Source of the DNA: Eubacteriaceae bacterium
Lineage (GTDB): Bacteria; Bacillota; Clostridia; Lachnospirales; Lachnospiraceae
Assembly (NCBI GenBank): GCA_910574015.1
Contig: CAJSYQ010000033.1
Coordinates: 1 to 43,468 of the forward strand
Direction of reading: 5' to 3'
DNA length: 43,468 nt
The notes under the pieces are model-generated. The model was given only the letters and a program-made list of their open reading frames with translations. It was not told the origin of the DNA and made no database searches. The stretch's first letter is position 1. Each line of letters opens with the position of its first letter. The position numbers and the translations under genes were made by a program. Below are positions 5,834-12,832 of the stretch, one piece after another.

Positions 5834-6397
5834 ATGGAAAACATCAAAGTATTAAGAAAGCAGGAAACAGAAACAAAGGCACTTATGGTCGGAGATCAGA
5901 TTTCAGTATCTCTGGATGGGCTCGGAGATTTTACAGCAACGGCTCATAAAATTACAGACAAAGGTGTTCTGTTTATTTTTGACGAGTATGTTATCAGTAA
6001 ACCAATGAACGAAAAGAATACCAATAATGGCGGATATGAAAAATCTGATTTGAAGAAGTGGATTGATTCCGTGTTGCTGGAAGCATTCCCCGCAGAGCTT
6101 AAAGACAGAATTGCAGATTTGTCTATTCCTACAGTTGGAGAGTTATTTGGTCATGAGGACGAATGGGACAGAGAACATTTTGAACCTGACAATGACGAGC
6201 AGCTTCCACTTATGAAAGAGCGAAGAAATCGGGTAGCATATCTAAAGAACGAATTGGAATGGGGATGGCTCCGTAATGCAACAAAAAAAGAAGTTTCTTC
6301 GGCTGATTTCGCTTGTGTGAACTACTATGGCTATGCGTACTACAACGTCGCTGCGGACTCTAATGGGGTTCGTCCGGAGTTCTGGCTGGTTAGATAA
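5834..6397 (+). CDS. DUF6273 protein 1, candidate DGR-diversified target
   Basis: 187 aa. The N-terminal part (VGDQISVSLDGLGDFTATAH) is a small beta domain, followed by FDEYVIS, ...YEKSDLKKWID and a C-terminal WGWLRNATKKEV ... GVRPEFWLVR. This is DUF6273, whose C-terminus resembles the C-type-lectin/FGE-like fold used by variable proteins. No signal peptide. Codons 145-187 are nearly identical to those of the gene at 8693, except for 14 codons that differ almost only at positions 1 and 2. A GC hairpin follows the stop. I read it as a variable protein of a diversity-generating retroelement. Ribosome site GAAAGGAGAAAAAG. Confidence 0.8.
   Translation: MENIKVLRKQETETKALMVGDQISVSLDGLGDFTATAHKITDKGVLFIFDEYVISKPMNEKNTNNGGYEKSDLKKWIDSVLLEAFPAELKDRIADLSIPTVGELFGHEDEWDREHFEPDNDEQLPLMKERRNRVAYLKNELEWGWLRNATKKEVSSADFACVNYYGYAYYNVAADSNGVRPEFWLVR
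6266..6397 (+). other. candidate DGR variable region 1
   Basis: Starts at the TGG codon at 6266 and ends at the stop codon. Ungapped 132-bp alignment to 9116-9247 with 19 differences. Differences are confined to codons 10-33 of the block. The last 33 bases including the stop are identical, as expected of an initiation-of-mutagenic-homing segment. Thirteen of the 14 differing codons end in the same pyrimidine in both copies, as expected from AAY template codons. Confidence 0.78.
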
Positions 6398-6401
6398 TCC
6401 A

Positions 6402-6416
6402 GGGGCCTTGTGCCCC
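6402..6416 (+). other. hairpin/cruciform after variable region 1
   Basis: GGGGC (6402-6406) and GCCCC (6412-6416) with loop CTTGT, four bases after the stop codon. No T-run follows, so it is not a normal terminator. The loop and position match those after variable region 2. Confidence 0.7.
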
Positions 6417-6434
6417 GACTGAAAGGAGAAAGAG

Positions 6435-7310
6435 ATGAAAAAAAATAGGAATATCAGAGGCAGTACAGAATGGGAAAAGAAGTTTATTGAAAATTTTAAC
6501 AGACTTTGTAATCAGCATCAATCATGGCAGGTGTGGCAGGATTTTGTTAATATGTCTGCCTGTGCAATTGCAAATACAGTAGACCCGAGAACAGATGTCT
6601 GGATGGCAAGGGAAAATTCTTATATGACAACAGTCAAAAGATATTCCAAAGAAGAACTGGATCTCATTTCTGAATTATTGAGTATAACCACATTAGCTTT
6701 GGAAGAGAACCCGGCACAGGATTTTCTGGGAAAACTTTATATGCAGTTTAATCTTGAGAATAAGTGGCACGGTCAATTCTTTACACCTTGGCATATTGCA
6801 GAACTTATGGCAAAGATGTTGGTTGGTGACGATTTAAAAGAGAAAATCGTTTCTGAAGGATATATTTCAGTTAATGATCCATGCTGCGGGGCTGGTTGTA
6901 TGCTTATCGCATTTGCAAATATCTGTAAGGATGACTTGAAGGTAAATTACCAAAAAGACGTTCTCTTTGTGGGGCAGGATATTGATCCTGTAGTTGCAAA
7001 AATGTGTTACATACAAATCAGCCTGCTTGGATGCCCCGGATATGTTGTTATTGGAAATTCTCTGACAGAACCCATCGGTGGCACAGACACAATTCCTATT
7101 GTAACCAATAACAATGATATTTGGTATACTCCATTGTGGTTTATAGGATTCTGTGCATTTAGATACCCTAAAGAAACGAACCTAAAGCATTCATATGAAA
7201 ATGATGAGAATGCGGCAAAGGTATCTTCTGAAACACAACAACATAAGCCGATTAAAAATAATTTTCAAAAGAAGAAATTTTCGTTGCTGGATTTCTTCAC
7301 AAAAAGATAG
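6435..7310 (+). CDS. N-6 DNA methylase-like protein (HsdM-type fold)
   Basis: 291 aa. It has FFTPWHIAELMAKM near 115-130 (the FxTP entry motif of type I methylases), SAM-binding motif I as NDPCCGAGCML near 150-160, and GQDIDPVVAKMCYIQISLLG near 182-200. The catalytic NPPY/F motif is not visible: the expected place reads GNSLTEPIGG followed by IWYTPLWF. The C-terminus is short and lysine-rich. Known phage relatives share this loss. It may be a SAM-binding anti-restriction or regulatory protein rather than an active adenine methylase. It lies between the DUF6273 gene and a DUF6353 gene. Confidence 0.75.
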   Translation: MKKNRNIRGSTEWEKKFIENFNRLCNQHQSWQVWQDFVNMSACAIANTVDPRTDVWMARENSYMTTVKRYSKEELDLISELLSITTLALEENPAQDFLGKLYMQFNLENKWHGQFFTPWHIAELMAKMLVGDDLKEKIVSEGYISVNDPCCGAGCMLIAFANICKDDLKVNYQKDVLFVGQDIDPVVAKMCYIQISLLGCPGYVVIGNSLTEPIGGTDTIPIVTNNNDIWYTPLWFIGFCAFRYPKETNLKHSYENDENAAKVSSETQQHKPIKNNFQKKKFSLLDFFTKR

Positions 7311-7320
7311 GAGGATGCTC

Positions 7321-8094
7321 ATGCAAAAAATAGCAATACGAAAACATATGCCTGCTGTTTTTACATACGCAGGTGTTTGTGGAGTTGTAGGGACTGCTAT
7401 CATGGCAGTGAAAGCAACACCAAAGGCATTAAAGATTATTGAACAGGAGAAAATGTATCGTTCCTATGAATGTGATAATAAGCCGACTAAAAAAGAGATT
7501 GTGGCTCTAACATGGAAATGCTATATTCCTTCCATTGCGCTCGGATTATCAACTATCGCATGTATTATTAGTATCCATGCATTGGATAAAAGAAGTCAGG
7601 CATCTCTGACAAGTGCATATGCTATGTTGAACGAAGCGTACAAACAATATCGTGATGCAGCAAAAGCTGTTTATGGAGAGGATGCAGATTCTAAAATTCT
7701 AGCTGAAATAGCAAAAGACACTTTTATATCAGCGGACGGAATAGGTGTTTACTCTTCTGATTTAGACCCAAGTGAAAAAATCCTCTGTTATGATTCGTAT
7801 TCAAAAAGGTATTTTGAATCAACCATGGCTGCGGTACTGAATGCAGAGTACCACATCAACAGGAACCTTCAGCTTCGTGGATATTGTACGATAAATGAGT
7901 TCTATGAATTTTTGGGTATTGACGGAATTGATTATGGTGATGAAATTGCATGGAGTTTAGATTCCCTCATGGAAGGCGGCGTTATGTGGCTGGATTTTGA
8001 AAACCACAATGCTGTTATGGATGACGGGTTAGAGTGTTGTATCGTATCAGCAATTTGGTGTCCCGATAAATTTGATAGTGAGTTGGATATTTAG
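7321..8094 (+). CDS. DUF6353-type membrane protein 1
   Basis: 257 aa from ATG7321, spaced 6 nt after AGGAGG. The frame extends upstream into the methylase gene without support. The N-terminal hydrophobic segment AGVCGVVGTAIMAVKATPKALKII and a second, CYIPSIALGLSTIACIISIHAL, make a two-pass hairpin. A soluble C-terminal domain carries LNEFY-type INEFYEFLGIDGIDYGDEIAW. Two paralogues lie at 9604 and 11657. Function unknown; probably membrane-anchored with the C-domain in the cytoplasm. Confidence 0.75.
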   Translation: MQKIAIRKHMPAVFTYAGVCGVVGTAIMAVKATPKALKIIEQEKMYRSYECDNKPTKKEIVALTWKCYIPSIALGLSTIACIISIHALDKRSQASLTSAYAMLNEAYKQYRDAAKAVYGEDADSKILAEIAKDTFISADGIGVYSSDLDPSEKILCYDSYSKRYFESTMAAVLNAEYHINRNLQLRGYCTINEFYEFLGIDGIDYGDEIAWSLDSLMEGGVMWLDFENHNAVMDDGLECCIVSAIWCPDKFDSELDI

Positions 8095-8100
8095 ACAATC

Positions 8101-8129
8101 CGCAGATATTACAAGGACTGTTATGGAAA
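8101..8129 (+). promoter_or_regulatory. 29-bp motif, copy F
   Basis: CGC at 8101, ACA at 8111, ATG at 8123, merging directly into the GAAAGGAGG ribosome site of the 53-aa gene. The mini-ORF is MERR. Confidence 0.65.
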
Positions 8130-8144
8130 GGAGGTAATAGCCTT

Positions 8145-8306
8145 ATGAATAAAAATTTAATCAAAGGTCTTGGAATCTTGGCAACGGTGGTTGGATTTGC
8201 AGCAACGTTTGTGAGTGACTGGGTTGCTGAGCAGAAGCTTGATGAAAAGATTAACGAAAAGGTAAACGAGGCTCTTGCTGAAAGAGAAAAAGAATCTGAG
8301 TCCTAA
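8145..8306 (+). CDS. 53-aa single-pass membrane peptide
   Basis: Starts MNKNLIKGLGILATVVGFAA, a single membrane helix, followed by an acidic/basic helical tail ending EALAEREKESES. GAAAGGAGG ribosome site with good spacing. The stop codon lies inside the terminator stem. Similar small membrane peptides follow the other two DUF6353 genes (10459 and 12691), so the pair may work together. Confidence 0.7.
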   Translation: MNKNLIKGLGILATVVGFAATFVSDWVAEQKLDEKINEKVNEALAEREKESES

Positions 8307-8325
8307 CAAGGGCTCTTTTCTTTTG
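8298..8325 (+). terminator. intrinsic terminator
   Basis: GAGTCCT / AGGGCTC stem identical to that at 2953, then TTTTCTTTT. Confidence 0.75.
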
Positions 8326-8336
8326 GAGGAAATGGT

Positions 8337-8678
8337 ATGGATATTAGAGCTATAAGCGTTCTTCAAGAGTATATTGCCGATATGCCTGAACCAAGAAAAA
8401 AGTGTAAGAAACAAATTTTTCTACAAGAAACATATTCTCGGTGGGCTGCGGAAGAAATTCTGAGATGTATTCAGGAGAATAGATCAAGGCCGCCTGTTGC
8501 TGTGGTTGAAGAATTCAAGGATAGGATGAATCATTATTCATTGATGAATCCTAATTCCAGTTATATTTTTTCTGTGGCCTATGACATAGCCATGGATATT
8601 CTGGATATTTTCCTTGCTATGAGTGATCCATATTTGGGTTACTTACAAGAAGAATTTGTAAAAAGAGATGAAATTTGA
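8337..8678 (+). CDS. hypothetical protein, 113 aa
   Basis: Mostly helical and soluble, starting MDIRAISVLQEYIADMPEPR, with conserved-looking SRWAAEEILRCI and SVAYDIAMDILDIFLAM helices. GGAGG ribosome site directly after the terminator T-run. No recognised family. Its end overlaps the ribosome site of the next gene. Confidence 0.55.
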   Translation: MDIRAISVLQEYIADMPEPRKKCKKQIFLQETYSRWAAEEILRCIQENRSRPPVAVVEEFKDRMNHYSLMNPNSSYIFSVAYDIAMDILDIFLAMSDPYLGYLQEEFVKRDEI

Positions 8679-8692
8679 AAGGAGAAAAGATT

Positions 8693-9247
8693 ATGAAATT
8701 GAAAGTGACAAGAAAGGTAGAATTTAAGACAGAGGATTTTTGTGTAGGAGATCAGATAACAGTGAAGTTGAAAGGGTATGGAAAATATACAGCAACCGTT
8801 CAGCGGATTACCGAAAAGGGTGTTCTTTTTCTGTTTGACGATGTAATTGCCACGATGACGATGAAATCATCAAACACGAATGATGGCGGCTTCGATAAAT
8901 CACATATAGCGCGCTGGTTGGAAGACGTACTACTTCCAACATTTCCTGCAAAATTGCAGAATAAAGTAATTCACATTACGCTTCCTACATACGGTGAAAT
9001 TTTTGGCCATGATGATTTTTACGAGAATTTTGAACCGGATAATGACGAGCAGTTTGAATTGATGAAACGGCGTGGAAACAGGGTTTGTGATTTTAATGGA
9101 GATTGGTGTTCATGGTGGCTCCGTAATGCAACAAAAAAAGAAGTGTCTTCGCTTTGTTTCGCTTATGTGAGCCGCAATGGCCGTGCGACCTCCTACGACG
9201 CTGCGTACTCTCATGGGGTTCGTCCGGAGTTCTGGCTGGTTAGATAA
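8693..9247 (+). CDS. DUF6273 protein 2, candidate DGR-diversified target
   Basis: 184 aa from ATG8693 (AAAGGAGAAAAGATT upstream). Same architecture as the protein at 5834: beta-rich N-terminus with CVGDQITVKLKGYGKYTATV, NTNDGGFDKSHIARWLE, and the C-terminal WWLRNATKKEV ... GVRPEFWLVR. Outside the last 44 codons the two genes are clearly diverged. Inside them they are identical except at adenine-template-like positions. It is followed by a perfect GC hairpin and a gene cluster ending in a second DUF6353 protein. Confidence 0.8.
   Translation: MKLKVTRKVEFKTEDFCVGDQITVKLKGYGKYTATVQRITEKGVLFLFDDVIATMTMKSSNTNDGGFDKSHIARWLEDVLLPTFPAKLQNKVIHITLPTYGEIFGHDDFYENFEPDNDEQFELMKRRGNRVCDFNGDWCSWWLRNATKKEVSSLCFAYVSRNGRATSYDAAYSHGVRPEFWLVR
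9116..9247 (+). other. candidate DGR variable region 2
   Basis: Partner of 6266-6397. Paired codons at the differing sites include AAC/AGC, TAC/CGC, TAT/CGT, TAC/ACC, TAC/TCC, GTC/GAC, GAC/TAC and AAT/CAT: third base kept, first and second changed. The only third-position difference is GTT/GTG. Confidence 0.78.
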
Positions 9248-9250
9248 TCT

Positions 9251-9267
9251 CCGCCCCTTGTGGGCGG
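9251..9267 (+). other. hairpin/cruciform after variable region 2
   Basis: CCGCCC (9251-9256) and GGGCGG (9262-9267), 6 bp, with the same CTTGT loop as after variable region 1 but an unrelated stem sequence. The stem pairing and loop are conserved while the stem bases are not. Confidence 0.72.
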
Positions 9268-9296
9268 TGCCTTATTTTTGAAAGGAGAGAAAACAC

Positions 9297-9578
9297 ATGG
9301 GTAAATTTGAACTTGGAAAAACCGTCGTAACTAAAGGTGTTGCTAGGAAAATGGAAGAACATCCTGATTTTCGGTTGTTTGTAAATGATTCGCTTAATCG
9401 TTATTCTGAATGTGATTGGGGCGACACCTGTGGTGAGGATAAAGAAGCTGTTGATTATGCAGTCGAGCATGGAGAACGAATCCTTGCTGTATACGAACAT
9501 GACAAGTTTCCTACTATATGGATTATAACTGAATGGGATAGATCCGTAACCACTGTTTTGTTTCCGGAAGAGTATTAA
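9297..9578 (+). CDS. conserved plasmid/phage protein, 93 aa
   Basis: Starts MGKFELGKTVVTKGVARKME and contains LNRYSECDWGDTC...EDKEAV, GERILAVYEH and ends WIITEWDRSVTTVLFPEEY. This pattern is frequent in Firmicutes plasmids and integrative elements (often labelled plasmid-related protein). Its function is not known to me. Soluble. Good ribosome site. It sits between DUF6273 protein 2 and DUF6353 protein 2. Confidence 0.65.
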   Translation: MGKFELGKTVVTKGVARKMEEHPDFRLFVNDSLNRYSECDWGDTCGEDKEAVDYAVEHGERILAVYEHDKFPTIWIITEWDRSVTTVLFPEEY

Positions 9579-9603
9579 AGCATTTGAGCGAAAGGAGAAA
9601 AAA

Positions 9604-10383
9604 GTGAAGAAATTTGAGTTATCAAAAGCGGTTAAAAATGCAAAAACTTCGATGTCAAAACATAGTCCCGAAATTTTGACCGGTATTGGCATCGCTGGCA
9701 TGATAGGAACAACCATTGTCGCGGTGAGAGCTACACCTAAAGCTTTAAAACTTCTTGAAGCTGAAAAAGAATTGAAAAACGAGAATGGGGAAGAACTGTC
9801 AAAAGCTGATATTGTTAGGACAACATGGAGGTGTTATATTCCAGCAGCGGTAACAGGAACAGTCTCTATCATTTGTCTTATAGGTGCAAGCTCAGTAAAC
9901 CATAAACGAAACGCAGCATTGGTGACTGCATATACGATATCCGAAACTGCTTTTTCTGAATACCGTGACAAAGTGATTGAATCCATAGGTGAAAAAAAAG
10001 AACGTGAAATACGGGATGAGGTTGCAAAAGATAAAATTGCAAAAAATCCGGTTAAAAATTGCGAGGTGTTCGTTACAGAAAAAGGCAATACACTTTGTTA
10101 TGATGCTATTTCTGGAAGATATTTCCGTTCGGACATCGACAAGATTAAAAAAGCTGAAAATGAGCTTAACCACCGATTGATAAGTGAAATGTATATTGCC
10201 CTGAACGAATTCTATTACGAGGTTGGTCTTCCTGGAACAAAAATGGGAGATGAGCTTGGTTGGAACATTGATGGAGGATTGATAGGGCTTGACTTCAGTT
10301 CGCAATTAACTGAGGATGGAACACCTTGCCTTGTTATCGACTATCGTATTGCACCCAGATATGAGTACGAAAAACTCATGTAA
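9604..10383 (+). CDS. DUF6353-type membrane protein 2
   Basis: 259 aa, GTG start at 9604 after GAAAGGAGAAAAAA. N-terminal amphipathic helix with MSKHSPEILTGIGIAGMIGTTIVAV (membrane helix 1), ATPKALKLL, then RCYIPAAVTGTVSIICLIG (helix 2). The C-domain carries IALNEFYYEVGLPGTKMGDELGW. Paralogue of the proteins at 7321 and 11657, sharing KHSPEI and ATPKAL blocks. Role unknown. Confidence 0.75.
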   Translation: MKKFELSKAVKNAKTSMSKHSPEILTGIGIAGMIGTTIVAVRATPKALKLLEAEKELKNENGEELSKADIVRTTWRCYIPAAVTGTVSIICLIGASSVNHKRNAALVTAYTISETAFSEYRDKVIESIGEKKEREIRDEVAKDKIAKNPVKNCEVFVTEKGNTLCYDAISGRYFRSDIDKIKKAENELNHRLISEMYIALNEFYYEVGLPGTKMGDELGWNIDGGLIGLDFSSQLTEDGTPCLVIDYRIAPRYEYEKLM

Positions 10384-10385
10384 TC

Positions 10386-10414
10386 CGCGAAAATTACAAC
10401 GCATTTAATGAAGA
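10386..10414 (+). promoter_or_regulatory. 29-bp motif, copy G
   Basis: CGC at 10386, ACA at 10396, ATG at 10408, 3 bp after the stop of DUF6353 protein 2 and upstream of the gene at 10459. The ATG opens an 11-codon mini-ORF whose stop meets the next ribosome site. Confidence 0.65.
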
Positions 10415-10458
10415 GAAACTCATTAAAAAATAACCATATTTGAAAGGAGATTACTATT

Positions 10459-10722
10459 ATGGATGAGAAGGATTTAATGATGGAAGAGGTTGTTGAAGAT
10501 GCAGCAGAGGAGATTGCAAAGGTTAAAACTGGCATGAGCACTCCTATGGCAATGCTTATCGGAAGCGGTTTAACACTGGCGGCTATCGTCGGTTATAAGC
10601 AGCTTAAGAAAATCATCGCTAAAAAGAGGGCTATGGAGCAGGAAGAGCCGGTTGTGGTTGACGGTGTGGCAACAGAGGTAGAGACTGAATCCGAAGAAGA
10701 TGAAAAAGAATCCGAAGAGTAA
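10459..10722 (+). CDS. 87-aa single-pass membrane protein
   Basis: Acidic N-terminus, membrane helix PMAMLIGSGLTLAAIVGY near 30-48, then a basic KQLKKIIAKKRAM stop-transfer and a long acidic tail ending EEDEKESEE. Charge pattern suggests N-out/C-in or a soluble acidic tail in the cytoplasm. It follows DUF6353 protein 2, paralleling the small membrane peptides after the other two copies. Confidence 0.65.
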   Translation: MDEKDLMMEEVVEDAAEEIAKVKTGMSTPMAMLIGSGLTLAAIVGYKQLKKIIAKKRAMEQEEPVVVDGVATEVETESEEDEKESEE

Positions 10723-10754
10723 AATTGAATACGGTACATGATATTTCTGGGGAT

Positions 10755-10785
10755 GGTGTCTTATACAAGGCACTTTCCCTTTTTC
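10755..10785 (+). terminator. intrinsic terminator
   Basis: GGTGTCTT / AAGGCACT stem (8 pairs with G-U) around ATAC, then TTCCCTTTTTC. Confidence 0.65.
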
Positions 10786-10814
10786 TTTTGTGCCTTATCG
10801 GAAAGGAGGTATTT

Positions 10815-11006
10815 ATGAATCAGTATGATTATGAGGGACCGGTTATGGAATTTGACCGGTGTATTTCAAATAACTGGAAAGGAACCACATTTGCACCAAC
10901 TGAGAAAAAAGCGAAGAGCAATCTGGCTTATCAGTACAAAAAGAAGCATGGCAAAATTGCATCTACAAAAATATCGCTTCCCGGTAAGGTCCGATTGGTT
11001 GGATAA
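10815..11006 (+). CDS. small basic protein, 63 aa
   Basis: ATG10815 follows GAAAGGAGGTATTT. The frame upstream runs through the terminator and is rejected. It starts MNQYDYEGPVMEFDRCISNN and is rich in Lys toward the C-terminus (PTEKKAKSNLAYQYKKKHGK), ending LPGKVRLVG. No membrane segment. It resembles small conserved Clostridia proteins of unknown role. Confidence 0.65.
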   Translation: MNQYDYEGPVMEFDRCISNNWKGTTFAPTEKKAKSNLAYQYKKKHGKIASTKISLPGKVRLVG

Positions 11007-11029
11007 ATTAAAATTTGAAAGGAGAAAAG

Positions 11030-11629
11030 ATGGAGGAATATAAATCTAATTCACACGCTTCCAAAGAAAAGGAGAAAAATAGCGAAGAAAAAAAAGTGGA
11101 AAAAATAATTAGTGGAAATGCCAGAGCTAAGAAAAAAAGTGAGTTTAGCAAATTTGCTGATGTATTTGTTTCGGAAGATGCAGGAAACGTAAAGTCTTAT
11201 ATTTTAATGGAAGTTCTTGTTCCTGCGGTTAAGAAGGCAATATCAGACATTGTTACGAATGGTATTGATATGCTTCTTTACGGTGAAACGGGTGTCCATA
11301 AAAGAAACGGGGCATCTTCCAAAGTTTCATACAGAAGCTATTATGACCGTTCCAATCGCAGCTCGTCGAATTCGAGAACCAGAAACGGATATAGTTACGA
11401 TGACATAATTCTTGATAACCGCGGTGAAGCGGAAGAAGTATTGTCGAGAATGGATGAAATTGTTGCTACATACGGAACTGTAAGTGTTGCTGATTTATAC
11501 GATTTGGTGGGAATCACCGGAGCATATACAGATAATAAGTACGGCTGGACGGATATTCGTAGTGCTTCAGTTGTCAGAGTAAGAGACGGTTACATGATTA
11601 AATTACCAAGGGCACTGCCTTTGAACTAA
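11030..11629 (+). CDS. phage protein with a DUF6353-like C-terminal domain
   Basis: 199 aa from ATG11030. Lysine/glutamate-rich disordered N-terminus, a helical segment (AVKKAISDIVTNGIDMLLYG), a Ser/Arg/Tyr-rich linker (near 105-130), then a C-terminal domain with VADLYDLVGITGAY ... KYGW. That last block matches the LNEFY...LGI...G...GW signature of the neighbouring DUF6353 proteins, but there are no membrane helices. It may be a soluble partner of the DUF6353 proteins. Function unknown. Confidence 0.65.
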   Translation: MEEYKSNSHASKEKEKNSEEKKVEKIISGNARAKKKSEFSKFADVFVSEDAGNVKSYILMEVLVPAVKKAISDIVTNGIDMLLYGETGVHKRNGASSKVSYRSYYDRSNRSSSNSRTRNGYSYDDIILDNRGEAEEVLSRMDEIVATYGTVSVADLYDLVGITGAYTDNKYGWTDIRSASVVRVRDGYMIKLPRALPLN

Positions 11630-11656
11630 AAAAAGTGTTAAGGAGGATTTTTAACG

Positions 11657-12595
11657 ATGAGAAAAGAAGATATGTTAAAAAAAGTGAGCGGGGTTATAAA
11701 TAAAGCCAGTTTCGGACTTAAAAAACATAGCCCTGAAATATTGGTTGTTGCAGGTGTCATTGGAACCGTAGCCAGTGCAGTTATGGCTTGCCGTGCAACA
11801 ACAAAGATAGGAGAAATCCTTGATGAATCCAATGAAACGCTGGACGCGATTCACAAGTATTCTGAAAATCCTGAAACAGTTCCGGAAACTATGGAGTATT
11901 CTCCTGATGACGTAAAGAAGGATCTTGCTGTTACTTATGTACAGACCGGATTAAAAATAGCAAAACTGTATGCGCCTTCTGTTGTGCTGGGTGGTTTGTC
12001 AATTTCGGCAATGTTGGTATCCAACAACATTCTCAGGAAGAGAAATGTGGCACTTGCGGCTGCATATGCGACGGTAGACAAAGGTTTTAAAGAATATCGT
12101 GAGCGTGTGGTCGAGAGATTTGGAGAGGCCGTTGACCATGAACTGAGATATAACATCAAGGCAAAAGAAATTGAGGAAACGGTTGTTGATGAGAAGGGAA
12201 AAGAGAAGAAAGTCAAAAAGAAAGTTGATGTCGCAAACATCAATGAGTACAGTGATTATGCCAGATGGTTTGACAGCGGTAATCCAAATTGGGAGGAGAC
12301 TCCGGACTATAATCTCATGTTCTTAAAAGCCCAGCAGAAGTATGCAAACGATAAGCTTATTGCAGAGGGACGGCTGTTTCTGAATGATGTTTATGAGGCT
12401 CTCGGTATCCCGAAAACAAAAGCCGGACAGATTGTAGGATGGGTTTATGATCCGTCAAATCCTGATATTGACAGCCTTGTTGATTTCGGCATATTTGACT
12501 GCTATAAGGAAAATGCAAGGAATTTTGTCAATGGCGTTGAGCCGGCGATTCTTTTGGATTTCAACTGCGATGGAAATGTGTGGGATTCGATGTGA
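11657..12595 (+). CDS. DUF6353-type membrane protein 3
   Basis: 312 aa, the longest paralogue. Shares KKHSPEILVVAGVIGTVASAVMA (membrane helix 1), then YAPSVVLGGLSISAMLVSNN (helix 2), a Lys/Glu-rich insertion (IEETVVDEKGKEKKVKKKVD) and LNDVYEALGIPKTKAGQIVGW in the C-domain. AAGGAGG ribosome site. The insertions distinguish it from the two shorter copies. Confidence 0.75.
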   Translation: MRKEDMLKKVSGVINKASFGLKKHSPEILVVAGVIGTVASAVMACRATTKIGEILDESNETLDAIHKYSENPETVPETMEYSPDDVKKDLAVTYVQTGLKIAKLYAPSVVLGGLSISAMLVSNNILRKRNVALAAAYATVDKGFKEYRERVVERFGEAVDHELRYNIKAKEIEETVVDEKGKEKKVKKKVDVANINEYSDYARWFDSGNPNWEETPDYNLMFLKAQQKYANDKLIAEGRLFLNDVYEALGIPKTKAGQIVGWVYDPSNPDIDSLVDFGIFDCYKENARNFVNGVEPAILLDFNCDGNVWDSM

Positions 12596-12690
12596 ATGCA
12601 GGATATTAACTGGCCGGGGACTGGGGATTACCGAGTAGACATTTTCAATTATCCTCAGTTCTTTCCGGATTATTGAAAGGAGAAAATAAG

Positions 12691-12819
12691 ATGGATGAAG
12701 AAAACAAGTATAAAGTATTGGGGTATAAGTTAGGCGTGATATTTTTATCTACAGTATTTGCCTGTTTTACAGCAGTTGTTATCGCTGTGACTTTAAAATT
12801 TATATTCTGGCTTTTCTGA
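12691..12819 (+). CDS. 42-aa membrane peptide
   Basis: Starts MDEENKYKVLGYKLGVIFLS and continues into one long hydrophobic helix ending LKFIFWLF. GAAAGGAGAAAATAAG ribosome site. Below the length of most gene calls, but the ribosome site, the spacing to the next gene and the similar peptides after other DUF6353 genes support it. Confidence 0.65.
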   Translation: MDEENKYKVLGYKLGVIFLSTVFACFTAVVIAVTLKFIFWLF

Positions 12820-12832
12820 AAGGAGTGGTTAG

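Noticed and set aside
6402-6416. Transcription terminator after variable region 1
   Set aside because: No T-run follows and the next gene starts 19 bp later; the same loop after the second variable region points to another role.
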